Part shown: positions 35,632 through 43,748 of the stretch, one piece after another
Numbering within the stretch: the first letter of the stretch is position 1
Layout: every line of letters starts with the position of its first letter
Assembly (NCBI GenBank): GCA_964350695.1
Contig: CAYGKM010000001.1
Location: forward strand, 124,001 to 188,000
From: TMED27 sp964350695
Lineage (GTDB): Bacteria; Pseudomonadota; Alphaproteobacteria; Micavibrionales; Micavibrionaceae
Length of the DNA stretch: 64,000 nucleotides
Direction: 5' to 3'
Program-made: the position numbers and the translations under genes
The notes under the pieces: generated by a model
Database searches by the model: none
What the model was told of the DNA's origin: nothing
Seen by the model: the letters and a program-made list of their open reading frames with translations, nothing else

Positions 35632-37017
35632 TTAAGCCTCAAGCGCTTTAATGATGTCTTCCGTCATCTTCTTGGCATCATCAAGCAGCATCATAGTGCC
35701 ATCGGAATAAAACAGCGGATTATCAATCCCCGCATATCCCGATCCAAGCGAGCGTTTGACAAACAAAACCGTGCGCGCTTTATCAACATCCAAAACAGGC
35801 ATTCCGTAAATCGGGGAAGAAGAATCCGTTTTCGCCGCAGGGTTGGTGATGTCATTCGCACCAATCACATAGGCCACGTCGGCCTGCGCAAATTCGCGGT
35901 TAATGTCTTCCATCTCGAACACTTCATCATACGGCACATTGGCCTCTGCGAGCAAAACATTCATATGTCCCGGCATCCGCCCCGCAACAGGGTGAATCGC
36001 ATATTTAACGTCCACACCTTCTTTTTTGAGGATATCCGCCATCTCGCGCAAAGCATGCTGCGCCTGCGCCACCGCCATGCCGTATCCGGGGATGATGATA
36101 ACCTTCGAGGCATTTTTCATGATATAGGCCGCATCTTCCGCCGCGCCAATCTTGGCATTACGATCGCCCATATCCTGCGCCGCCGCTGCGCCCGCATCAT
36201 TCCCGAAACCTCCGAGAATAACATTCAGGAAACTACGGTTCATGCCTTTACACATGATGTAAGACAAAATCGCGCCCGATGATCCCACAAGCGCGCCTGT
36301 GATAATCAGCAAATTGTTATGAAGCGTGAAACCAATCCCAACGGCCGCCCACCCTGAATAGGAGTTCAGCATCGAAACAATCACGGGCATATCCGCGCCG
36401 CCAATCGGGATGATAATCAAAATACCAAGCCCCATCGCAAGCAGCGCCACAACCCAGAAAATAAAGCTGCTTTCGGTTGTCGATAAAATCACAATCAAAA
36501 TCACAAGCAAAATGGCAAGCAGCGCATTTAAGGCATGCTGCCCGCCAAACGTCACAGGTTTACCGGAGATTTTTCCGTGTAACTTGCCCCATGCAATCAC
36601 AGATCCCGTAAAGGTAATCGCCCCGATCGCAAGGCCCAAAGACATCTCGACCATGCTGGCGAATTTTATATCCTCGCGTGTGCCGATTCCAAACGCCTCG
36701 GGGTGATAAAATGCCGCCGCCGCCACGCAAACGGCGGCCAAACCGACCAAAGAGTGGAACGCCGCCATAAGCTGCGGCAATTCTGTCATATCAATTTTCT
36801 TGGCAATGCGCGTGCCGATTGTGCCGCCAATCCCGATCGCGATCAGTACCCAGAAAATCCCGCCGGTAGCAGGAAGCATAAGCGTTGTCCCCACAGCCAA
36901 AGCCATACCGATTACGCCGAACATCAAGCCCTGACGCGCGGTTTCAGGGTGCGAAAGCCCCCGTAAAGTCAGGATAAAAAGAACCGCCGCAACGATGTAT
37001 AAAAATTCTGCAAGCAT
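35632..37017 (-). CDS. pntB: NAD(P) transhydrogenase subunit beta
   Basis: Carries the NADP-binding domain III and membrane helices of the proton-pumping transhydrogenase, which makes NADPH from NADH using the proton gradient. About nine helices in the first 270 residues are followed by domain III with GYGMAVAQAQHAL (NADP loop), HPVAGRMPGHMNVLLAEA and GANDITNPAAK. 461 residues. The gap to pntAB is 3 bp. Confidence 0.97.
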   Translation of the reverse strand: MLAEFLYIVAAVLFILTLRGLSHPETARQGLMFGVIGMALAVGTTLMLPATGGIFWVLIAIGIGGTIGTRIAKKIDMTELPQLMAAFHSLVGLAAVCVAAAAFYHPEAFGIGTREDIKFASMVEMSLGLAIGAITFTGSVIAWGKLHGKISGKPVTFGGQHALNALLAILLVILIVILSTTESSFIFWVVALLAMGLGILIIIPIGGADMPVIVSMLNSYSGWAAVGIGFTLHNNLLIITGALVGSSGAILSYIMCKGMNRSFLNVILGGFGNDAGAAAAQDMGDRNAKIGAAEDAAYIMKNASKVIIIPGYGMAVAQAQHALREMADILKKEGVDVKYAIHPVAGRMPGHMNVLLAEANVPYDEVFEMEDINREFAQADVAYVIGANDITNPAAKTDSSSPIYGMPVLDVDKARTVLFVKRSLGSGYAGIDNPLFYSDGTMMLLDDAKKMTEDIIKALEA

Positions 37018-37020
37018 TGG

Positions 37021-37434
37021 TTATGAGCCCTTTTTCTTAAACATGTGAAGCATGCGCTGGGTGATAATAAAACCGCCGAAAATATTGATCGAGGCCAGAA
37101 TAACGCCGATAAAGCCCATCAAGGAAAAACTGCCATCCGCAGGCCAAATCGCCATAATTGCGCCCACAACAATCACCGATGAAATCGCATTTGTAATGCC
37201 CATAAGCGGCGAATGCAGGGCAGGGGTAACGCGCCAAACAACGTGATAGCCAACAAAACACGCCAGCACAAAAACGGTTAGCCCCGTCATTAGAAACGGT
37301 GTACCGTGCGAAGCACTCAGCACAATTGTATCCGCGCCTTCCGCGGCAAGCCCTGCGGCCTGATCGGAAAGTTCTTTAAGTTGGTTGGCAAGATCCACTG
37401 CGCTTTCGGATACTGTTTTGGTTTTTTCTTCCAT
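37021..37434 (-). CDS. pntAB: NAD(P) transhydrogenase subunit alpha, membrane part
   Basis: The short alpha-2 subunit of the split (three-gene) enzyme. An acidic, helical N-terminus (about 1-45) is followed by three to four helices, including FVGYHVVWRVTPALHSPLMGITNAISS, here recognised by its core TPALHSPLMGITNAIS. 137 residues. It lies between pntAA and pntB with gaps of 3-5 bp. Confidence 0.95.
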   Translation of the reverse strand: MEEKTKTVSESAVDLANQLKELSDQAAGLAAEGADTIVLSASHGTPFLMTGLTVFVLACFVGYHVVWRVTPALHSPLMGITNAISSVIVVGAIMAIWPADGSFSLMGFIGVILASINIFGGFIITQRMLHMFKKKGS

Positions 37435-37439
37435 GATCC

Positions 37440-38714
37440 TTAATCCTTCTTACTTGCTGTTTTCTTCGCTGTTTTTTGGGCGGTAGGCTTCTTCGCCGCC
37501 ACTTTTTCAGGCGCGGCTTTTTTTGGTGCGGTCTTTTTTGTCGCTGCGGGTTTCGCGGTAGGCGTTTTCTTTGGCGCGTTCACTTTCGGCGCAGCCGCCG
37601 CTTCGCTCACAAGCATGGCCTGAATAATCTCATCTTCCATCCATGTCTTTGAAATCGCGCGGGTTTCTTTATCAATGATAAGCCCCAGAAGGTTGAAAAC
37701 ATTCTTCGCATAGAGCAGCGAAGCATCCGATGCCAAGCGGCTCGGCACATTCTCATAGCCCATAATCTTCACGCCGCCGACATTCTCAATGCTGCCAAGC
37801 TTCGCGCCCTGCACGTTGCCGCCCGCTTCCACGGCCAAATCAACAATCACAGAGCCGGGCTTCATGCTTTTTACCATCGCTGCCGTCACCAAAACAGGGG
37901 CGTCGCGACCGGGAATGAGCGCCGTAGTAATCACAATATCTTGCTTCGCGATATGCTCTTCAATCAAGGCCGCTTGCTTCTTTTGATATTCTTTCGACAT
38001 CTGCTTGGCGTATCCGCCCGCAGTTTCCGCCTCTTTGAACTCGTCATCTTCCACGGCCACAAAACTCGCGCCCAAGGATTGCACTTGTTCTTTCGCGGCA
38101 GGGCGTACATCTGTCGCCGTCACAACCGCGCCTAAACGCCGAGCGGTCGCAATCGCTTGCAAGCCCGCAACACCAGCGCCCATAACGAAAACCTTCGCTG
38201 GCGGCACAGTGCCCGCCGCCGTCATCATCATCGGAAACGCGCTGCCATATTCCCCTGCCGCATCCAAAACCGCCTTATATCCGGCCAAGTTTGATTGCGA
38301 AGACAAAACATCCATGCTCTGCGCGCGTGAAATACGCGGCACTTTTTCCATTGCCAAAAGATGCAGTCCGGCCTTTTTGCCCGCCGCAATAAACTTCTCG
38401 TTTTTATGCGGCGCCATGAGGCCAACCACAAGCGCGCCCTTAGGGATATCCGCAAGGTCCGCTTCGCCCGTGGGTTGCACGCGCAGAACAATATTCGCGC
38501 CCTTGTAAAGATCGTCTTTGCCCTTGGCGATCAACCCACCCGCCGCTTTGAATGTTTCATCCGAAATCGAAGCCGCTTCGCCTGCGCCTTTTTCAAGCAT
38601 AACAAGCGCACCCATAGCCACCAGTTTCTTGACGGTTTCCGCAGAGGCCGCCACACGTTTTTCGGCTTTAGCCGTTTCCTTGGGAACGATGATTTTTAAT
38701 CCCACAATAACCAT
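37440..38714 (-). CDS. pntAA: NAD(P) transhydrogenase subunit alpha, NAD-binding part, with Lys/Ala-rich tail
   Basis: Domain I, related to alanine dehydrogenase. Motifs are PKETAKAEKRVA, the NAD-binding VMGAGVAGLQAIATARRLGA and YAKQMSKEYQ; DVRPAAKEQV is also family-typical. Residues about 372-424 are an unusual extension of alternating Lys, Ala, Pro and Thr (for example KKTAPKKAAPEK), not needed in other alpha-1 subunits. The start may be ATG 38714 or GTG 38705; the AAAGG directly abutting the ATG is better spaced for the GTG. It heads the minus-strand operon. Confidence 0.95.
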   Translation of the reverse strand: MVIVGLKIIVPKETAKAEKRVAASAETVKKLVAMGALVMLEKGAGEAASISDETFKAAGGLIAKGKDDLYKGANIVLRVQPTGEADLADIPKGALVVGLMAPHKNEKFIAAGKKAGLHLLAMEKVPRISRAQSMDVLSSQSNLAGYKAVLDAAGEYGSAFPMMMTAAGTVPPAKVFVMGAGVAGLQAIATARRLGAVVTATDVRPAAKEQVQSLGASFVAVEDDEFKEAETAGGYAKQMSKEYQKKQAALIEEHIAKQDIVITTALIPGRDAPVLVTAAMVKSMKPGSVIVDLAVEAGGNVQGAKLGSIENVGGVKIMGYENVPSRLASDASLLYAKNVFNLLGLIIDKETRAISKTWMEDEIIQAMLVSEAAAAPKVNAPKKTPTAKPAATKKTAPKKAAPEKVAAKKPTAQKTAKKTASKKD

Positions 38715-38903
38715 CCTTTTCTATTATGATCTAAGAAACATGCACGATCAAAAATGCTTTGTGAAGGGCGATTGCAAAAACACCCCTGATTTTTTAACTG
38801 TTTTGTCTAATTACCGCTAATCACTTGCGGAAGAAGGCTTTTTTGATTAGATTTAAAGGGTTGTCGAATTCTCGGCGCGTCTTTCATTTTTGCTTTGGTT
38901 CCA

Positions 38904-40292
38904 ATGTCAAAAAAATATTTCCTTATTACATCAAGCCTTTTGGCTTTGGCTTGCGCATCCCCCGCAGGCGCGCAAACGCTGGAAGAAACAATCGGCAAAA
39001 CATTTATTCACCATCCGCAGGTTGAATCAGCGAAAACCGCCATCGGCGTTTCAGACCAAGACATCAAAGAACAGCGCTCCGGTTATTACCCTGAGCTTTC
39101 CGCCAACGCATCCGGCGGCCGCATGTTTGGTGATAACAGCACCAGCCGCGGCCTCAGCGTAACGCGGGGCGATGGGTATTCTTATCTTTGGGAGGGCGGA
39201 GTATCTGCCCGCCAAATGATCTATGATGCAGACGAAGTTAATAGCCGCGTAAGCGCCGCGCTGACATCGAAAAAAGCATCAAACGAAAACCTGCTTGGCG
39301 TCCGTGAAACTCTGGCATTTAGAGCCACGCAAACATATATCAACCTCTTGCGCGCTCGTTTCGGCTATAACCTCATCGAAGAACACGAGAAAAACGTCAG
39401 CAGCTATCTTGATCGCATCAGAAACATGGTCAATGAAGGTGTGGCGGATGAAACGGAGCTTCAACAAGCCCGCGATGTTGTCATTATCCTTGATAATTAT
39501 AAAGCCGATTATCTGGGACAGCTCCGCGCCGCAGAAAGCGATTTCTTCGAACTGACAGGCATGCCGCCAACCCCGAATTTGGTGAAACCTGCCTCGCCTG
39601 TTTCCAGCATCCCTGAAACACTAGAGGCGGCTCTTCAGCAAGCAAATATGCACCCCGCAGTGCGCGCCGCTATGCTTTCCTCTAAAGCCACCCAATATGA
39701 TATCACCGCAGAAGAAAGCGCGCTTTATCCCGATATTGACGGTGAGCTGTCATACTTAAAGACCGATAAAGACGACATTATCGGCGGCGAAGCCACGGAC
39801 GCAAGAGCGCTGGTCAAGATGAACTGGGCGTTTGAAACGGGCGGTGCGCAAATGGCGCGGATTAAAAAACGCAATCTAGAACATCAAGAGAGCCTTTCAC
39901 GCACCCGCGATATCCAGCTTCAAACCGAACGCGGGATAAGGCTCGCCTATGCCGAACATGAAACCGCGCAAATACAGGCCGAAAACCAGCTTAAGCGCCT
40001 TGATCTGAATAAAAAACTTCTCGAGACATATGAGGCGCAGTTTGAAGGCGCGCGCGTATCTTTGCTTCAGTTGATGCAAGCCGAGAACCAACTCTTTAAT
40101 ACGCGTCTGGAAAAGATCAATGCAGAGCACAGGCTGTTGCTTTCCGAATATGGGATACTCGCCAGCCTAGGGCATCTGCAAGACTCGGTGGGTTATACCG
40201 CCGTTGCTGCGTCTACCCATGTTGGCCCAAGGCGACCTTCGGAAAACAGACCAGCACAAAGCGCGGAAATGCTAAGCGATGAGCAAGAATAG
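38904..40292 (+). CDS. TolC-family outer membrane channel (type I secretion)
   Basis: A 462-residue outer membrane efflux protein from ATG 38904 (the TTG at 38895 is a less likely start). The signal peptide ends around ASPAGAQ. Two OEP repeats with long helices follow (about 25-220 and 225-430, for example QAENQLKRLDLNKKLLETYE and LLQLMQAENQLFNTRLE). It overlaps the ABC transporter gene by 14 bp and so is the outer channel of the same secretion system, like LapE of the LapA adhesin exporter. Confidence 0.92.
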   Translation: MSKKYFLITSSLLALACASPAGAQTLEETIGKTFIHHPQVESAKTAIGVSDQDIKEQRSGYYPELSANASGGRMFGDNSTSRGLSVTRGDGYSYLWEGGVSARQMIYDADEVNSRVSAALTSKKASNENLLGVRETLAFRATQTYINLLRARFGYNLIEEHEKNVSSYLDRIRNMVNEGVADETELQQARDVVIILDNYKADYLGQLRAAESDFFELTGMPPTPNLVKPASPVSSIPETLEAALQQANMHPAVRAAMLSSKATQYDITAEESALYPDIDGELSYLKTDKDDIIGGEATDARALVKMNWAFETGGAQMARIKKRNLEHQESLSRTRDIQLQTERGIRLAYAEHETAQIQAENQLKRLDLNKKLLETYEAQFEGARVSLLQLMQAENQLFNTRLEKINAEHRLLLSEYGILASLGHLQDSVGYTAVAASTHVGPRRPSENRPAQSAEMLSDEQE

Positions 40293-42417
40293 CCAACCCT
40301 CGAAAGCAACCACGCCCAAAAACGACTCTCTTTTGGACTGTCTGGTTTTTTTAACCCGTCATTATGGGCGTGCTAAAACCAAAGGTGCGCTCACTGCTGG
40401 TCTGGCCTATGATGGACGTATATTGGGGCCGGAGCTTTTTAAACAAGCCGCAGAGCGTATCTCGATCAAAACGCAGATCGTTAAGCAGAAAAAAATCACT
40501 GACATTTCAAAAGGCGTTTTGCCGACGGTTCTTGTTTTGAAGGATAAAAAGGCGTGCGTTTTGCTGTCTCTTGATGGGGATGCGGAAATCTACAATCCCG
40601 ACACAGACAAAAACGAAAGCTTAAAAGCTGCGGCCCTCCAAGAACGCTATGCAGGCTATGCCATCCTGACGCAGCCCCGCCCCGAATTCACCAACTCCGA
40701 TGCCTTCGACAAACAAGATGGCCGCCATGACTGGTTCTGGAGTCTTATCCGTCAAAATCGCGGCATCTATGGAATGGTGCTGTCCGGCGCGGTGTTCATT
40801 AACCTTTTCGGCCTCGTCAGTCCGCTTTTTATCATGAATGTCTATGACCGCGTGATCCCAAACGTGGCGATGGAAACGGGCTGGGCGCTGGGTATAGGCG
40901 CGCTCGTTGTGTTTGTCTTTGACCTCATTATGCGCTGCTTGCGCTCATATCTGATTGATCTGGCAGGGCGGCGCATGGATGTAATCGCCACGCGCAAAAT
41001 TTTCGATCAGGTCTTAAACCTCGATCTCTCGCACCGCCCAAAAAGCAGCGGCGCATTCGCCAACATGCTGCGCGACTTTGATTCTGTTCGCGATTTCTTC
41101 ACCTCCGCCACCATCACCGCGCTGGTTGATTTGCCCTTCACGTTGTTCTTCCTCTTCATTATTTATCAGCTCGGCGGCTCTATCGCCCTTATCTTGGTGG
41201 GCTTGATCGCTGCCGTTATGCTCGTTGGTCTCGCGATTCAGGCCCCGCTCAAGGCCGTGGTGCGCAAAGCCACGCGCTCCGCTGAAGCGAAGCACGGTCT
41301 TTTGGTTGAGGCCATACATGGTTTGGAAACCATTAAGGCTGTCGGCGCGGACGGGTCTTTCCGCGCGCGTTATGGCGCTCTGGTCGGGGAGAACGCTGCC
41401 TACGGACAATCCTCACGCTTTATTTCCGGTCTGGGCGTTAATATCGCCACCTTTATTCAGCAAACGGCTTCCGTCATCATCGTCCTTGCTGGCATGTATT
41501 TAGTCGCCGATGGCTCGCTCACAGTCGGTGGCTTGATCGCTTGCGTGATTCTCAGCGGTAAAGCGCTTTCCCCCATCGGTCAAATCGCAAACCTCATGGC
41601 GCGCTATCACCAAGCCAGCGGCGCGCTCAAAACCCTCGATAATTTTATGAGCCAACCTACCGAAAGACCGGCTAATATAAACTTCCTGCATCGCCCTGAT
41701 CTGGAAGGCAAAATCACGTTCAAAGATGTATCATTCGCATACCCCAACGTAAAACAAGACGTTCTGAAAGACGTGTCTTTCACAATCAACCCGGGTGAAA
41801 AAGTCGCGATCATCGGGCGCATCGGTTCCGGCAAATCCACGACCGCGCGGCTGATGATGAGCCTCTATAAACCAAGTGCAGGGACAATCCTCGCCGATGA
41901 TACCGACACCCGCCAGATTGACCCCGCCGATCTTCGCAAATCCATCGCTTATATCGCGCAAGATGTTGTGCTGTTCAACGGCTCGGTGCGCGATAACATC
42001 ACCGCCAGCATGCCGAGCGCCAGTGAAGAGGAAATCCTCGAAGCGTCGAAATCCGCAGGTGTGCATGATTTCATCGCCCGCCACCCTATGGGCTATGATG
42101 CCCCCGTGGGCGAACATGGAGAAGGCCTGTCAGGTGGACAACGCCAAGCCATCGCCCTTGCCCGCGCCATGCTGATTGAGCCTAAAGTCATGATCTGTGA
42201 CGAGCCCACAAACGCTATGGACATGCAGGCCGAAGCTGCCTTTAAAAAATATATCGCCGAAGAAATCAAAGATAAGACCTTCATCCTCATCACCCATAAA
42301 CACACAATGCTGGAGATGGTGGATCGCTTGATCCTGCTTGATCAAGGCAAGGTCGTAATGGACGGTCCGCGCGATCAGGTGATTAAAGCGCTGCAAGGTG
42401 ATGGAGTAAAAGCATGA
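40279..42417 (+). CDS. Type I secretion ABC transporter, LapB-like
   Basis: An inner-membrane exporter ATPase with three parts. A C39-like domain (about 12-130, SLLDCLVFLTRHYGR) lacks the protease triad and serves as substrate dock. A six-helix membrane domain spans about 155-440. The nucleotide-binding domain has Walker A GRIGSGKST near 512-520, LSGGQRQ, MICDEPTNAMD and the H-loop ITHKHT. The arrangement matches exporters of large RTX adhesins. Adjacent genes give the outer channel and the HlyD adaptor; no substrate gene is in the window. It overlaps the next gene by ATGA. Confidence 0.93.
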   Translation: MSKNSQPSKATTPKNDSLLDCLVFLTRHYGRAKTKGALTAGLAYDGRILGPELFKQAAERISIKTQIVKQKKITDISKGVLPTVLVLKDKKACVLLSLDGDAEIYNPDTDKNESLKAAALQERYAGYAILTQPRPEFTNSDAFDKQDGRHDWFWSLIRQNRGIYGMVLSGAVFINLFGLVSPLFIMNVYDRVIPNVAMETGWALGIGALVVFVFDLIMRCLRSYLIDLAGRRMDVIATRKIFDQVLNLDLSHRPKSSGAFANMLRDFDSVRDFFTSATITALVDLPFTLFFLFIIYQLGGSIALILVGLIAAVMLVGLAIQAPLKAVVRKATRSAEAKHGLLVEAIHGLETIKAVGADGSFRARYGALVGENAAYGQSSRFISGLGVNIATFIQQTASVIIVLAGMYLVADGSLTVGGLIACVILSGKALSPIGQIANLMARYHQASGALKTLDNFMSQPTERPANINFLHRPDLEGKITFKDVSFAYPNVKQDVLKDVSFTINPGEKVAIIGRIGSGKSTTARLMMSLYKPSAGTILADDTDTRQIDPADLRKSIAYIAQDVVLFNGSVRDNITASMPSASEEEILEASKSAGVHDFIARHPMGYDAPVGEHGEGLSGGQRQAIALARAMLIEPKVMICDEPTNAMDMQAEAAFKKYIAEEIKDKTFILITHKHTMLEMVDRLILLDQGKVVMDGPRDQVIKALQGDGVKA

Positions 42418-43742
42418 GCCTCTTCAACCCGAAAATAAAAGAGCATGACTTCATGTCTGAATTGGACGCCGCCACTCGCTTGCGTCCTGCAACTTCTGCC
42501 ACGCTGATGCTCTTCACCATCATGGCGCTGGTGACCTTCGGCATCTTGTGGGCGGCCTTTGCCAAGGTCGAGGTCCTCACGCGCGGGCAGGGGCAGGTTG
42601 TCCCATCCCAGGATGTGCAAATCGTGCAAAGCCTGGAGGGCGGCATCGTTGAAGAAATCCTCGTGCGCCAAGGACAGGTCGTGAAGCGCGGCGATGTCCT
42701 GATGCGGCTCTCCGATATTCAATTCTCCTCCGAGGCGGGTGGAGCGCAAGCACGGTTCTTGGGGCTTTCCGCGAAGCGCGCGCGACTGCTGGCGGAAGCC
42801 AATGGTGAAGCTTTCGTGGTCCCTCCAGAGGTTCTTGAGGAGGCCCCCGCCATCGCGCAAAACGAAAAAGCGCTTTATGATTCCCGCCAAAAAGAGCTTA
42901 AAAACACTTACGCCATTCTCGATGACCGCATCGCAAAAGCGCGCGCCGATCTCGGGAGCATCAACGCGCAAATCAACCAATATGTCAGCAGCAGAAAATT
43001 GCTCAACGAGGAATTGGCAATCACCCACGAGATGGTAAAAAAGCGCGCTGTTCCCAAACTTGAAGAAATTCGCCTTAATAGAGAAATCAATGACTTAACA
43101 GGCCAGATTAACACGGGCGCGCAGCAGAAAAACTCCCTCAACGCCGAGGTTCAAGTGGCCTTAAAAGAGCGTGCAAGCCAGCTTGATCGTTTTCGCTCCC
43201 AAGCGCTTGGTGAAATGAACGAAGTCGAAACGCAAATTTCCTCGCTTCAAGAAAGCCTAAAATCTATCGATGATCGCGTCGATCGCCGCGAGATTAAATC
43301 CCCCGTGGATGGTGTGGTCAATAACTTCGCCGTGCGTACAATCGGCGGCGTGGTCGAACCCGCGATGCAGCTCTTTGAAATCGTGCCCGTTGATGATGAG
43401 CTTAAAGTGATCGCGACCGTTTCGCCCAGTGAAATCGCCTTTATCCGCGCAGGGCAGCCCGCCAAGGTGAAAATCACCGCCTATGACGCGCAGAAATACG
43501 GCAGCCTCGATGGCGAGCTTGTCCGCGTTGGTGCAACCTCCGTAAAAGACGGGGAGGGCAACCCAAGCTTCGAAATTGAAATCCACACCGCTCAAAACTT
43601 TATGGGCGCCCCCCAAAACCCGCTCCCCATTACGCCCGGTATGGTCGCGCAAGTTGAGGTCATCACAGGCAAACGCTCAATCCTTGAATATCTTCTAAAG
43701 CCTGTCCTTCGCGCCCGCGACCGAGCCTTTACAGAGCGATAA
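42414..43742 (+). CDS. HlyD-family membrane fusion protein (type I secretion)
   Basis: Periplasmic adaptor between the ABC exporter and TolC-like channel. A short cytoplasmic tail is followed by one helix (about 30-48). The biotinyl-lipoyl half QVVPSQDVQIVQSLEGGIV, a long coiled coil (about 120-270), the second lipoyl half IKSPVDGVVNNFAVRTIGGVV and a beta-barrel domain complete the order. 442 residues. It lies in the operon tolC-ABC-hlyD and ends 6 bp before the cyclase start. Confidence 0.94.
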   Translation: MSLFNPKIKEHDFMSELDAATRLRPATSATLMLFTIMALVTFGILWAAFAKVEVLTRGQGQVVPSQDVQIVQSLEGGIVEEILVRQGQVVKRGDVLMRLSDIQFSSEAGGAQARFLGLSAKRARLLAEANGEAFVVPPEVLEEAPAIAQNEKALYDSRQKELKNTYAILDDRIAKARADLGSINAQINQYVSSRKLLNEELAITHEMVKKRAVPKLEEIRLNREINDLTGQINTGAQQKNSLNAEVQVALKERASQLDRFRSQALGEMNEVETQISSLQESLKSIDDRVDRREIKSPVDGVVNNFAVRTIGGVVEPAMQLFEIVPVDDELKVIATVSPSEIAFIRAGQPAKVKITAYDAQKYGSLDGELVRVGATSVKDGEGNPSFEIEIHTAQNFMGAPQNPLPITPGMVAQVEVITGKRSILEYLLKPVLRARDRAFTER

Positions 43743-43748
43743 TCGGTG

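Noticed and set aside
30659..38714. Search for tRNA genes, CRISPR arrays and insertion sequences in this and the other regions
   Set aside because: No cloverleaf-like gene, spaced direct-repeat array or transposase was seen anywhere in the window.
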